A stretch of 64,000 nt of DNA from Candidatus Gastranaerophilales bacterium (GCA_928722015.1 CAKMWI010000007.1:124001-188000); one strand, 5' to 3'. Counted from the first letter of the stretch, positions 18,373-26,589 are shown. The notes: generated from the letters alone by a model not told the origin. Made by a program: numbers and translations.

Positions 18373-19449
18373 ATGACACAAGCAACATTAGATGAATTTG
18401 AAAAACTGTTAGAAGAAAGTTTTTCTGAAAGCCATTCAGTGGCTGATATTGTAGAAGGTACTGTTCTTAAAAAAGAACAAGACGGATACCTTGTTAGTGT
18501 AAGAGGTGCTAAAACTGAAGCATTCTTACCAAATAGAGAAATTTCAACAGCAGAAGATGCAACTCCGGTTGAAATTGGTGATGTTAAAGAATTTTATGTT
18601 TTAAAAGAAGAAAATGATGAAGATGGTATGTTATTATCATTGAAAAGACTTGCATTTGCTCAAGCTTGGGCACAACTTAATGATGCAAAAGTTCAAGGTG
18701 ATACAATTCTTGCAAAAGTTGTTTCAGTTGTTAAAGGTGGTGTTTTGGTTGACGTTGCAGACTTAAAAGGTTTTATTCCATCTTCTCAACTTAGAACCGG
18801 CACTCCATTCGATGGTTTACTTGACCAAAAAATAGAAGTTAAAGTTCTTGAAGCTGATCCTAAGAAAAATAAACTTATCTTGTCTCAAAGACAAGCTGTT
18901 GCTGAACAACGTGATCAAGTTGTGGATAATATATTATCAGAATTGCAAGAAGATCAGGTTGTTAAGGGTGAAGTTGTAAGAATTGCTGATTTTGGTGCAT
19001 TTGTTGATATCAATGGTATTGATGGTTTATTACCTATTTCTGAAATTTCTTGGCAAAGAATTAAACATCCTTCAGATGTTATTTCTTTAGGTGAAACTTT
19101 AGAAGTTAAAATTATCAAAATTGATACAGAATTGAAAAGAATTTCATTATCATTAAAAAGAATGGGTGAAGATCCTTGGCAACAAATTGAAGGCCAATTC
19201 TCTGAAGGTCAAATTATTACCGGTACAGTAAATAAAGTTACCGGATTTGGTGCTTTTATCAATATTTTCCCTGGAGTAGAGGCTCTATTACCTGTTTCTG
19301 AAATGGCAGAAGAAAATGTTAACCCGTTCAACAAATTCAAAGTTGGTGATAGTGTAGAGGTTTTAATTAAGAAATTTACACCTCAAGAACACAGAATTGC
19401 TTTGAGTATTAAAGATATGAATAAAGAAGAAGAAGTTGTAAGCGAATAG
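18373..19449 (+). CDS. rpsA: 30S ribosomal protein S1-like, four S1 domains
   Basis: This 358-residue protein has four S1 RNA-binding repeats, at about residues 20-95, 105-175, 190-262 and 275-350. The last two carry the ADFGAFVDI / TGFGAFINI signatures. It helps load mRNA onto the 30S subunit. Four repeats, rather than E. coli's six, is common in Firmicutes and Cyanobacteria-related lineages. It has a strong SD (AAAGGAG) before the ATG. It follows ispH by 45 bp and is closed by a strong terminator. Confidence 0.9.
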   Translation: MTQATLDEFEKLLEESFSESHSVADIVEGTVLKKEQDGYLVSVRGAKTEAFLPNREISTAEDATPVEIGDVKEFYVLKEENDEDGMLLSLKRLAFAQAWAQLNDAKVQGDTILAKVVSVVKGGVLVDVADLKGFIPSSQLRTGTPFDGLLDQKIEVKVLEADPKKNKLILSQRQAVAEQRDQVVDNILSELQEDQVVKGEVVRIADFGAFVDINGIDGLLPISEISWQRIKHPSDVISLGETLEVKIIKIDTELKRISLSLKRMGEDPWQQIEGQFSEGQIITGTVNKVTGFGAFINIFPGVEALLPVSEMAEENVNPFNKFKVGDSVEVLIKKFTPQEHRIALSIKDMNKEEEVVSE

Positions 19450-19474
19450 TTGATTTACAATTTAATCAAAAAAG

Positions 19475-19507
19475 TAGACTCCGAATTTTTTCGGGGTCTA
19501 TTTTTTG
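19475..19507 (+). terminator. Intrinsic terminator after rpsA
   Basis: TAGACTCCGA (19475-19484) pairs with TCGGGGTCTA (19491-19500), with one G-T pair and a 6-base loop, followed by a run of T. Confidence 0.9.
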
Positions 19508-19548
19508 TAAAATTTTCTATAGCAAAAAATATTTTGTTGTGTTTTAAA

Positions 19549-19908
19549 ATGATTATGAATAAAATATTAAAACTTAAAACATATTTAAAATCTCCTACAA
19601 AGTGTTATATACCTATATGTAAAGCTAGATGTTGTATTGATGCACCATTACCGGAGGATTTTTTACCAAGATTCAAAAGTCGTATTCAAAGACCGATTTA
19701 TAGTGCTATTAATATTGGACAAAATGATCCCAGAGATACTTTTAATTCTATTATTTATAATACAACACCTAATCCTGTTCAGCTTGTAGGATTTGATCAG
19801 TATGGTAATAAGCTGATGGGAATACCTAAACAAGTCCTTGAGGAACTTCAAATAAAGAGTATGGAGCAAATTGATGCATTAATAAATAAGTATAAAGATT
19901 TTAAAAAT
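19549..19908 (+). pseudogene. 5' fragment of a YkgJ-family gene split by a transposon
   Basis: From the ATG at 19549 (or 19555) this fragment encodes 120 residues with a Cys cluster (KCYIPICKARCC). The frame then enters the transposon and meets a stop at 19930-19932. Joining base 19908 to base 21642 (one copy of the target duplication kept) restores one continuous 193-codon frame. The restored junction reads KNYCPFITDIGRCSVYEHRP, the expected second Cys region of the family. Upstream in-frame codons run through the rpsA terminator and are not part of the gene. The gene is inactivated unless the element excises. Confidence 0.85.
19901..19908 (+). repeat. Target site duplication, left copy
   Basis: TTAAAAAT directly abuts the left inverted repeat. 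An identical copy at 21634-21641 abuts the right one. An 8-bp duplication is characteristic of the IS1595 family. Confidence 0.9.
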
Positions 19909-19933
19909 GGCTATGTCACAACAAACAGTTGAT
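19909..19933 (+). repeat. Left terminal inverted repeat (25 bp)
   Basis: It starts GGCTATGTCACAACAAA. It matches the reverse complement of 21609-21633 at 22 of 25 positions, counting GGCT-TGTCACAACAAA--GTTGAT as shared. Confidence 0.9.
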
Positions 19934-19948
19934 AAATAGCCATTTTTA

Positions 19949-19972
19949 TAGGGGAGTATCAGAACTCCCCTA
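19949..19972. other. Stem-loop at the left end of the transposon
   Basis: TAGGGGAG (19949-19956) and CTCCCCTA (19965-19972) form an 8-bp stem around TATCAGAA. It lies just beyond the lnu(C) stop. It has no U-run, so it could be a weak terminator or part of a transfer origin; the sequence alone does not decide. Confidence 0.5.
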
Positions 19973-19989
19973 CAAACTGTTATTTGCAG

Positions 19990-20484
19990 TTATCTATACT
20001 CATTTGGAATTTCGATATGAAGTGTCTCACACAATAACTTCACATCATGTGCATCATTTTCATCAAACTCGTATCCCAGATGGAACATTACTTGACTATA
20101 TGGTTCAATACAGGAAACCTCTATTTCCTCAATTCTTCCTTTACCCGAAAAAGTTTCTACCGGAAAACAATCCCCATCATAAAGAATTTCACCTTCGTCC
20201 GTATATTCAAAACAATGCAAATCAATAATTCTGTTTTTCAAATCTTCCCATACAGTATGGTTCAATGTTGTATATTCCATCTTAATCTCATAAAAGCCAT
20301 TAGCTTTCATTATTTCTATAAAGTTCTGATAATCGTTCTTTTCTACAAAAATGTCAATATCATTATGGGCTCTTGACTGATATCCAAGAAGAGCATCTAC
20401 ACCCCAGCCACCATCAAGAAAGACTTTAATCTCCGCATCTATTGCAAATTGAAGAATCTGTTTTACATCTGTTATATTGACCAT
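19990..20484 (-). CDS. lnu(C): Lincosamide nucleotidyltransferase Lnu(C)
   Basis: 164 residues from the ATG at 20484, which has the SD GGAG eight bases upstream; the longer frame to 20553 is not needed. The N-terminal FLDGGWGVDALLG and HNDIDIFV segments are the nucleotidyltransferase core, with Asp residues for metal binding. I recognise the sequence as the Lnu(C) type, which inactivates lincomycin/clindamycin by adenylylation. It is a passenger of the transposon, downstream of the transposase on the same strand. Percent identity to the reference protein could not be measured here. Confidence 0.92.
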   Translation of the reverse strand: MVNITDVKQILQFAIDAEIKVFLDGGWGVDALLGYQSRAHNDIDIFVEKNDYQNFIEIMKANGFYEIKMEYTTLNHTVWEDLKNRIIDLHCFEYTDEGEILYDGDCFPVETFSGKGRIEEIEVSCIEPYSQVMFHLGYEFDENDAHDVKLLCETLHIEIPNEYR

Positions 20485-20507
20485 CTTATCATCTCCACAA
20501 ATTCTAA

Positions 20508-21545
20508 TTAGGCGACCAGAGGAACTGCTGGTCTGTTTGATAAATCTCTGCATTTAGCAGTTTTCAATGTTGCCAAAACGAAAGTTAAGAAGATGTTCCT
20601 TTTCTCCATGTCGCTTTCTTTGGCGTAATTTACAAGGTTATTCCACACAAGATAGTTGTTCAGATACTTGGTAGAAACACCGTTAAAGCCACGCATAAAC
20701 CTCTTTAGCTGGCTATGGTAGCTATTGATATGTTGGATATTATAAATGCCTTTCTTGGCTTTGCCAGTCTTTAACTGCACAAGGTCAATGCCATTGGCAT
20801 TTGTAAATCTCACATAGGAGTTCATCTTGTCCGTAACAAGAGTGGAATTGGTCTTAATCCTACCATCATAAATATGATGTAAATCTCTTGTAGAAACTCT
20901 ACCAGTATTCGTAATCTTGGAGATAGACAAGCCATTCCTATTAACCGCACAAGGAACACATACCTTTTCTTGGGACAAGCCTCTGATATGTGTAGAATGA
21001 CCACGCTTATGAGCCTTGCGTGGCATAGCAAATGTCTTACTCTTGCTATGATTGCCCTTGTACGAGATGGCGAAAAAAGTTTCGTCAGCCTCAATAATGC
21101 CGTCAAGGGTAACATCGTCTGCCATATTCTGAAGTGCATCCAAAATCTTGTGTCTCCAAAGGAATGCGGTGTTTCTGTGAATCCCACAAGCAACAGCAGT
21201 CTTACGAATGGATAAGCCATTCATCATACAATCAATGTACTGCTCCCACACGGACAAGTCTTTTCTTGTACCAGACACAATGGAGTTCGTAGCAATCACG
21301 AAGGACTTGCCACAATCCTTACATACATATCGCTGTGTGCCATCTTTACGATGACCATTGCGAACCACATGGATACAGCCACAAAGAGGGCATACACGAC
21401 CATTTGCAAAGCGTTCCTTTGCTACGAAATCTTCAATATTCAAAGACTTTACAAAGGCAGGACTTAAAAGCATTGTTTTAAGGCTTTCCTGCTCTGCGAC
21501 AGTCAACTTACCGATAATATCTAATGCGTCTTTGATAGTAGGCAT
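20508..21545 (-). CDS. IS1595-family transposase (ISXO2-like)
   Basis: About 345 residues. An N-terminal zinc ribbon (CPLCGC, then CKDCGKSF) is followed by an HTH (SIRKTAVACGIHRNTAFLWRHK). The DDE-type catalytic domain starts at GIIEADETFF, with D in LVTDKMNSY and a HINSYHSQLKRFMRGFNGVSTKYLNNYL C-terminal region split here as separate motifs HINSYHSQLKRF and STKYLNNYL. It moves the surrounding element by cut-and-paste or copy. I chose the ATG at 21545 because AGGAGG is nine bases away; the TTG at 21551 is too close. It appears full-length. Confidence 0.93.
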   Translation of the reverse strand: MPTIKDALDIIGKLTVAEQESLKTMLLSPAFVKSLNIEDFVAKERFANGRVCPLCGCIHVVRNGHRKDGTQRYVCKDCGKSFVIATNSIVSGTRKDLSVWEQYIDCMMNGLSIRKTAVACGIHRNTAFLWRHKILDALQNMADDVTLDGIIEADETFFAISYKGNHSKSKTFAMPRKAHKRGHSTHIRGLSQEKVCVPCAVNRNGLSISKITNTGRVSTRDLHHIYDGRIKTNSTLVTDKMNSYVRFTNANGIDLVQLKTGKAKKGIYNIQHINSYHSQLKRFMRGFNGVSTKYLNNYLVWNNLVNYAKESDMEKRNIFLTFVLATLKTAKCRDLSNRPAVPLVA

Positions 21546-21608
21546 ATCCAATTACCTCCTTCGGTGGTACTGTTTCTTACTATTATTATACGCTATTTCT
21601 CGTCAAAA

Positions 21609-21633
21609 ATCAACCATTTGTTGTGACAGAGCC
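21609..21633 (-). repeat. Right terminal inverted repeat (25 bp)
   Basis: Its reverse complement starts GGCTCTGTCACAACAAA and pairs with the left end at 19909-19933. Confidence 0.9.
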
Positions 21634-21641
21634 TTAAAAAT
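21634..21641 (+). repeat. Target site duplication, right copy
   Basis: TTAAAAAT, identical to 19901-19908. Confidence 0.9.
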
Positions 21642-21863
21642 TATTGTCCTTTTATAACTGATATCGGAAGATGTAGTGTGTATGAGCATAGACCTTTTAT
21701 TTGCAAAGAATTCGGAACGGCTCCTGGCAAAATAAATTGGTGTCCTGATAAATCCAGTAGAATAGATATTGTAAAATATCATATAAAGGGTTTTATTGAT
21801 TTTTATGCAGGTTTATTCAAAAAATTGTATTCAAATATTTTTGGAAAAGCTATTAAGGAGTAA
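21642..21863 (+). pseudogene. 3' fragment of the disrupted YkgJ-family gene
   Basis: 73 codons plus TAA, in frame with 19549-19908 once the element is removed. It holds CPFITDIGRCSVYEH and RPFICKEFG, the C-terminal Cys motifs of the family, and a helical tail. No frameshift or stop has accumulated in it. Internal ATG codons could allow a short product but lack an SD. Confidence 0.85.
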
Positions 21864-21939
21864 TTATTCTTTACGCAAAAATTTTTTCATGATAGCATAA
21901 ATCCATAAGTAAAATATGAAAATTTTATGAGGTAAAAAT

Positions 21940-22599
21940 ATGCAAGCCCGCAGAGCCGCCAGAGAATTGGCATTTATATTGTTTTCACAATTTGATAAAA
22001 AAATTACAAATTACTCTAAGGAAAATCTGGATGATATTATTTTAAAATCAGTAAGAATACTTTCCAGTAATGCAGGGGATGAATTAAAAATTTCCCTAGG
22101 CGCATTAATTGATATGAAGAATAGAATTGAGGATTATGAAGCTGAGCATGAAATAAATTTGAACAGACCAATAGAAGCTGCAAATATTCCTGTGCCAATG
22201 CCAATGACCTCTGACTTATCCGGAAGAATTGATGAGATGATAGATGTTGCAGAAAAAGCGCTTTTAGCTTTGGAAATTGCAGAGTTTACTACTTTAGAAT
22301 CTCAAGGAGATGTTAAAAACTATGCAATCAGAATAGCAGAAACTTTCCAAAAACATCATAATGATATAGATGGAATGATTAAAAAATATTCTACAGGTTG
22401 GGATTTTGATCGTCTTGTAAAAATGGATAAAGATATTTTGAGAATTGCAATTTCAGAGTTGTTATATATAAAAGAAACACCAATGAAAGTTGTTGTAGAT
22501 GAAGCCTTAGAACTTGCAAAAAAATATTCTACGGATGACAGCGCTTCGTTTATCAATGGTGTTCTGGCTAAGGTTATTGTTGATAATGGCTTAAAATAG
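21940..22599 (+). CDS. nusB: Transcription antitermination factor NusB (extended)
   Basis: This 219-residue protein begins with the NusB signature RRAARELAFILFSQFD. It ends with DILRIAISELLYIKETPMKVVVDEALELAKKY-type motifs (DILRIAISELL, VVVDEALELAKKY) and FINGVLAKV. NusB with S10 forms the rRNA antitermination complex. Typical NusB is about 140 residues. The extra 70-80 residues fall in the middle, around 45-125, including a Pro-rich IPVPMPMTSDL loop. SD GAGG lies before the ATG. It is monocistronic, ending in a bidirectional terminator shared with cysS. Confidence 0.9.
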   Translation: MQARRAARELAFILFSQFDKKITNYSKENLDDIILKSVRILSSNAGDELKISLGALIDMKNRIEDYEAEHEINLNRPIEAANIPVPMPMTSDLSGRIDEMIDVAEKALLALEIAEFTTLESQGDVKNYAIRIAETFQKHHNDIDGMIKKYSTGWDFDRLVKMDKDILRIAISELLYIKETPMKVVVDEALELAKKYSTDDSASFINGVLAKVIVDNGLK

Positions 22600-22617
22600 T
22601 AATATTACTATGGTTTA

Positions 22618-22653
22618 AAAAAGGAGATTCTTGATTTAGAATCTCCTTTTTTT
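22618..22653. terminator. Bidirectional terminator between nusB and cysS
   Basis: GGAGATTC (22623-22630) pairs with GAATCTCC (22639-22646) around an 8-base loop. It is flanked by A-rich sequence on the left and seven T on the right. Confidence 0.9.
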
Positions 22654-22656
22654 AAT

Positions 22657-24030
22657 TTATTTAGCTTCTATTGTTGTTCCGTCTTTTGTATCTTTTATGA
22701 TAATTCCTGATTCATCAAGTGCAATTCTGATTTTATCAGCTATATCCCAATTTTTTTCGGAGCGGGCTTGTTTTCTGAGTTCAATGATTTCATCCATAGA
22801 ATTAAATTTTTGTTCCAAACATTCTGAAACATGGGCAACAGCTTTTGACAATTCTTCTTCTGATAGAGTTGCTTTTTCAAATGTGAATCCCAGAGTTGTG
22901 CCTAGTTTATATAGTATTGTATAAGCATTTTCTTCGCCTTTATTAGCTTTTGTTGCTAAGTCAAATAAAACAGCGAGTGCTTTTGAAGTATTTAAGTCTT
23001 CATCCATAGCTTCGACAAAAGCTTTGTATTCATCTGATGATGTGATATCAAACTCTTCATTAATCGGTGTTTGTTTAGCATTTATTAACCTTTTGGCTCC
23101 TGTTTGTGCTGCAGATAGTGCTTCGTCAGAAAATTCAACAGGCATTCTGTAATGATTGGTTAAGATAAAAAGACGCAAAGTATTTGCATCATAATTTTTT
23201 AGCATATCATCAATTGTTAAAAAGTTTCCTAAAGATTTAGACATTTTTTCTTTATTTATGGTTACAAATCCATTGTGTAACCAATAATTAACAAACTTAC
23301 ACCCATTTGCGCATTCAGATTGAGCAATTTCATTTTCATGATGAGGAAAAATTAAATCTGCACCGCCGGCATGTATATCAATAGTTTTGCCAAGATATTT
23401 TCTACTCATTGCAGAACATTCAATATGCCATCCCGGTCTTCCTATCCCCCATGGTGAATTGTAACCGAACTTTTCATCTCGTTTCCAGAGTGCAAAATCA
23501 AGCGGATCTTCTTTATGTTCTCCAACTTCGATTCTTGCACCGCTTTCTAGTTGATCAATTGGTTGTTTGGAGAGATATCCGTATTTTTGGAATTTCTTAA
23601 CCCTAAAATATACATCACCGTTTGATTCATAGGCATATCCGTTAGTTATTAAATCTTTGATAATAGAAATCATTTCACCCAATGTTTTTGTAGCAAAAGG
23701 TTCGATATCAGGTTTTAAAGTATTTAAAGCTTTCATTGAGTTTTCGAACTGTTTGTACCAATATTGAGAGACTTCTTCAGGTTTTTTCCCTTCTTTTTCC
23801 GCTTTTTTTAGAATTTTATCATCAACATCCGTTACATTTCGGCAGTATGTAACATTATATCCTTTAAATTTTAAATATCTGTATAGAACATCCCATGTAA
23901 TATAGCATCTTGCGTGTCCCAAATGTGCGTAATCATAGACAGTTGGTCCGCAAACATACATTTTTACTTTGTTTTCTTCAATTGGTTTGAATTCTTCAAT
24001 TTTATTTGTATATGAATTAAATAATCGCAT
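22657..24030 (-). CDS. cysS: Cysteinyl-tRNA synthetase
   Basis: About 457 residues. The class I motifs are present: HIGH-like HLGH in YAHLGHARCY and KMSKS in EKMSKSLGNF. Zn ligands are seen in YVCGPTVYD, WHIECSAMS and FPHHENE. It charges tRNA-Cys. I chose the ATG at 24030, preceded by an AGGGG SD; the frame opens 12 codons earlier with no support. It is convergent with nusB. No T-box element was seen upstream. cysE, which makes the precursor for cysteine, is elsewhere in the window. Confidence 0.96.
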   Translation of the reverse strand: MRLFNSYTNKIEEFKPIEENKVKMYVCGPTVYDYAHLGHARCYITWDVLYRYLKFKGYNVTYCRNVTDVDDKILKKAEKEGKKPEEVSQYWYKQFENSMKALNTLKPDIEPFATKTLGEMISIIKDLITNGYAYESNGDVYFRVKKFQKYGYLSKQPIDQLESGARIEVGEHKEDPLDFALWKRDEKFGYNSPWGIGRPGWHIECSAMSRKYLGKTIDIHAGGADLIFPHHENEIAQSECANGCKFVNYWLHNGFVTINKEKMSKSLGNFLTIDDMLKNYDANTLRLFILTNHYRMPVEFSDEALSAAQTGAKRLINAKQTPINEEFDITSSDEYKAFVEAMDEDLNTSKALAVLFDLATKANKGEENAYTILYKLGTTLGFTFEKATLSEEELSKAVAHVSECLEQKFNSMDEIIELRKQARSEKNWDIADKIRIALDESGIIIKDTKDGTTIEAK

Positions 24031-24191
24031 GTATAAATCCCCTTTTCCTAATTGTATAACAAACAAACCGCCAAATGTAAACTAATGTAAAAAAATATAC
24101 GTAATATATACACTTTATAGCAATTATAAATATAAAAATTTGTTTATATACATGTATCAATATATTTGTAATAGTAAAGGAGAAGTCTATT

Positions 24192-24668
24192 ATGACAGAT
24201 CAAATCAAGTATGTTCCAACCGTTATAAGGTGGACAGAAAATGGAAAAGTGCAGCAACGGACAATGAAGATTGAGGAAGGATTTACCTTTAATTTTGAGC
24301 AATCAAGAAAATATGATTATAAGCCAAAATCATATAATTCTCCAGGTAAAATGCCTGTCTTAAATCTTTCTAAGGAGGATGCATATAATGTTTTGGGCTT
24401 GTCTCATGCGCATGAAGACGGATATACAAATAATAAAGGTGAGAAAATATATGTATTAAATCACAAGGATTTAGAAGCTGCAAAACAGGCATCAGCATCT
24501 AATATGGTTGATAATCTTACTCACCAACATGTAAGTTGGGCCGGTTATGGAGCAAGAGTAAAAGATGTTTCAGTTACAACAAACGGAGGTTTAAGTATAA
24601 TACATAATGGTACAAATTCTCATGGTAAAAAAGAAGAATACCAAATATCTGTATTTTTTAAGAAATAA
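24192..24668 (+). CDS. Hypothetical protein
   Basis: This 158-residue protein is not recognised. It is soluble, has no signal peptide, and is rich in Lys, Asn, Tyr and Ser. It contains a His-rich stretch (GLSHAHEDGY and NLTHQHVSW) that could bind a metal. A good SD (AAAGGAG) lies before the ATG. Its stop codon abuts the stop of the convergent M14 peptidase gene with no base between them. Confidence 0.7.
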   Translation: MTDQIKYVPTVIRWTENGKVQQRTMKIEEGFTFNFEQSRKYDYKPKSYNSPGKMPVLNLSKEDAYNVLGLSHAHEDGYTNNKGEKIYVLNHKDLEAAKQASASNMVDNLTHQHVSWAGYGARVKDVSVTTNGGLSIIHNGTNSHGKKEEYQISVFFKK

Positions 24669-25358
24669 TTAAATTTTTAATATATCAAATATTTTGTGTA
24701 CCGGTTGCAGTAATTCTGTTACCGGTATTTTTTCGTCAAGTTCAAGAGTGATTGTAGGGATATTTTTTTCTATTCCTGCCCATGTTCCAAAACTTCCTGG
24801 AGTTGGGTATCCTATATTTTCTTCCACAGGGTATTTAATTATATCTGATATAATTTTTGCAATCTCTTGTGCCGGACCATCATAGTTAACAACTTTATAT
24901 GGCGCATGTAGAGTTATAATAAGGTTTGGTTTATATTTTTCTATAGTATCAATGAGAAACTGTGTTTCTATTTCACTTGCAGGATATTTGCCACCAAAGT
25001 AATTAGATGTCTCATCATCGCAATTGGCACTATCTCCTTGATTTTTACCCCAGTTTTGTGTTGGAAAATTTCTATTTATATCAACATTATTTGCATTTGT
25101 TCTTTTATTTTCTTGCATTCCGTCGGGATTGAGGCAAGGGATAAAAAGGAAATTTTTTTTCGTATTTTCTTTATGTCCATTATTTGTTGATGACAAAATA
25201 TTGCAGGTAGATTTTTCAATATACTTATCAATCAAATATTTGCCTTGTGGTTCATCGCCATGAACCACTCCAACAATTAGAATATTATTTTTTGATTTAT
25301 TTCCAATAAGTTCAATGGTATTTCCAAGTTGTGTCTTAATACTGTTTAAAACTTCCAT
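24669..25358 (-). CDS. M14-family zinc peptidase (MpaA-like)
   Basis: This 229-residue protein has the M14 metal site: HGDE (H33, E36) and a later ITLHAPYK histidine. NPDG, an NVDINRNFP substrate-binding segment and a C-terminal catalytic Glu in TITLELDE are also present. Size and motifs resemble MpaA, the amidase that cleaves the gamma-D-Glu-meso-DAP bond of recycled murein peptides. This fits the meso-DAP genes in the window. No signal peptide is seen, so it should act in the cytoplasm. It lies just downstream of ftsY. Confidence 0.8.
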   Translation of the reverse strand: MEVLNSIKTQLGNTIELIGNKSKNNILIVGVVHGDEPQGKYLIDKYIEKSTCNILSSTNNGHKENTKKNFLFIPCLNPDGMQENKRTNANNVDINRNFPTQNWGKNQGDSANCDDETSNYFGGKYPASEIETQFLIDTIEKYKPNLIITLHAPYKVVNYDGPAQEIAKIISDIIKYPVEENIGYPTPGSFGTWAGIEKNIPTITLELDEKIPVTELLQPVHKIFDILKI

Positions 25359-25390
25359 TAGAGTTAGTACCTCATTTGTAGAATTGTTAA

Positions 25391-26311
25391 TTAATTTTCA
25401 AAAAGTGCGTTGATAAAGTCTTCAGCATCAAAAGCTTTCAAATCTTCCATTTTTTCACCTACTCCAACAAGTTTAACAGGTAGTTTCATTTCTTTTGCAA
25501 TAGCAATAATTATTGCGCCTTTTGCACTGCCGTCAAGTTTAGTTAGAGCGACACAAGTAAGATTTACGGAATCCGAAAAAACTTTTGCTTGTTGTAAACC
25601 ATTTTGTCCTGTATTTGCATCTATTACCAGAATACTTTCTCGCAATGCTTCAGGAGCTTGTTTATCAATAACTGTTTTAATTTTTTTCAATTCTTCCATA
25701 AGGTTAAATTTATTTTGCAATCTTCCGGCGGTATCAACCAGAATAACATCATAATTTTCGTTTTTAGCTTTATGAATTGCTTCATAAACAACTGAAGCAG
25801 GATCAGCTTTATCTCGTCTTACTATATCGGCTCCGGCTCTTTCGGACCAGATGTTTAGTTGTTCTTCTGCTGCAGCTCTAAATGTATCTCCTGCTGCAAT
25901 AAGAACTTTTTTCCCATCTTGTTTAAATTTATAAGCCATTTTGGCAATGAGGGTTGTTTTCCCTGCACCATTAACGCCTGTAATAAAATAAATATTCAGT
26001 TCTTCATTTTTGTAATTCAATTCTGTAGAACCGGCATGGGATAATGTTTTTTTGAATTCTTCTTTAAGATAGTTTTTTAATTCGGATGGTTTTGCATCTT
26101 TTTTATTTCTGAGGTTGTCAACTAGTTCTGCAGCATAGTTAACTCCTAAATCTGCACTAATCAGAGTGTCTTCAATATCGTCTAGAGCAAATTCAGAGTA
26201 TTCTTCTTCTGTCTGGTCAACATTTGATAAAACATTTCCAACAAGCGATTGTGCTGTATTTGAAACAGCTTGTTTTAAATTTTCAAATTTATCTTTAAAA
26301 AATCCGAACAT
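25391..26311 (-). CDS. ftsY: Signal recognition particle receptor FtsY
   Basis: 306 residues. A short amphipathic N-terminus (MFGFFKDKFENLKQAV) replaces the long acidic domain. The NG domain has G1 (GVNGAGKTTL), DTFRAAA, DTAGR and TKLDG. This SRP receptor GTPase targets membrane proteins. No SD is seen; a TATTAT lies six bases before the ATG, so it may be leaderless or translated by coupling to the small ORF that ends about 20 bp upstream. Confidence 0.95.
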   Translation of the reverse strand: MFGFFKDKFENLKQAVSNTAQSLVGNVLSNVDQTEEEYSEFALDDIEDTLISADLGVNYAAELVDNLRNKKDAKPSELKNYLKEEFKKTLSHAGSTELNYKNEELNIYFITGVNGAGKTTLIAKMAYKFKQDGKKVLIAAGDTFRAAAEEQLNIWSERAGADIVRRDKADPASVVYEAIHKAKNENYDVILVDTAGRLQNKFNLMEELKKIKTVIDKQAPEALRESILVIDANTGQNGLQQAKVFSDSVNLTCVALTKLDGSAKGAIIIAIAKEMKLPVKLVGVGEKMEDLKAFDAEDFINALFEN

Positions 26312-26331
26312 AGACGAATAATACCATAAAA

Positions 26332-26526
26332 TTATTTATATTTCATCTGGCGTAGGAAAAAGTATATTTGACGCTTTAATCGAATCAATTTTTCTTTTAA
26401 ATTTTTCTGATGTTTAATCATATCAACAATGACAAATTTTATATAAACAATCTCCCCCCAGAATGTTTCAGGCAGGATAATATCATCCTCTTCGTCAAAG
26501 ATGTTTTGGAAATTGTTGCTTCTCAT
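26332..26526 (-). CDS. Small hypothetical protein upstream of ftsY
   Basis: 64 codons: acidic at the N-terminus (FDEEDDIILPE), with a basic, aromatic C-terminal helix. It lies 20 bp before ftsY on the same strand. Codon choice looks coding, and the start is an ATG at 26526 with a TATATT five bases upstream and no SD. It may be a small membrane-surface protein or only a translated leader for ftsY. No family is recognised. Confidence 0.45.
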   Translation of the reverse strand: MRSNNFQNIFDEEDDIILPETFWGEIVYIKFVIVDMIKHQKNLKEKLIRLKRQIYFFLRQMKYK

Positions 26527-26589
26527 TAGTTAATATATGCTACTCAATTTTCAATATTGCTAATTATAAAATAGCAATATTTTATATAT

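Larger units (their letters stand above)
19909..21633 (-). mobile_element. IS1595-family element carrying lnu(C), MTnSag1/ISSag10-like
   Basis: This is a complete 1725-bp element with 25-bp terminal inverted repeats, an 8-bp target duplication (TTAAAAAT) and two minus-strand genes: an IS1595-type transposase and a lincosamide nucleotidyltransferase. From memory, the same gene pair, 25-bp ends and near-identical size describe MTnSag1 of Streptococcus agalactiae, which is mobilised by conjugative elements. Its base composition is visibly richer in G+C than the surrounding genes. Both genes and both ends look intact, so it is probably active or recently so. Confidence 0.9.

Noticed and set aside
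20485..20553. N-terminal extension of lnu(C)
   Set aside because: The known protein starts at the ATG at 20484, which has a well-spaced SD. The extension overlaps the end of the transposase gene.
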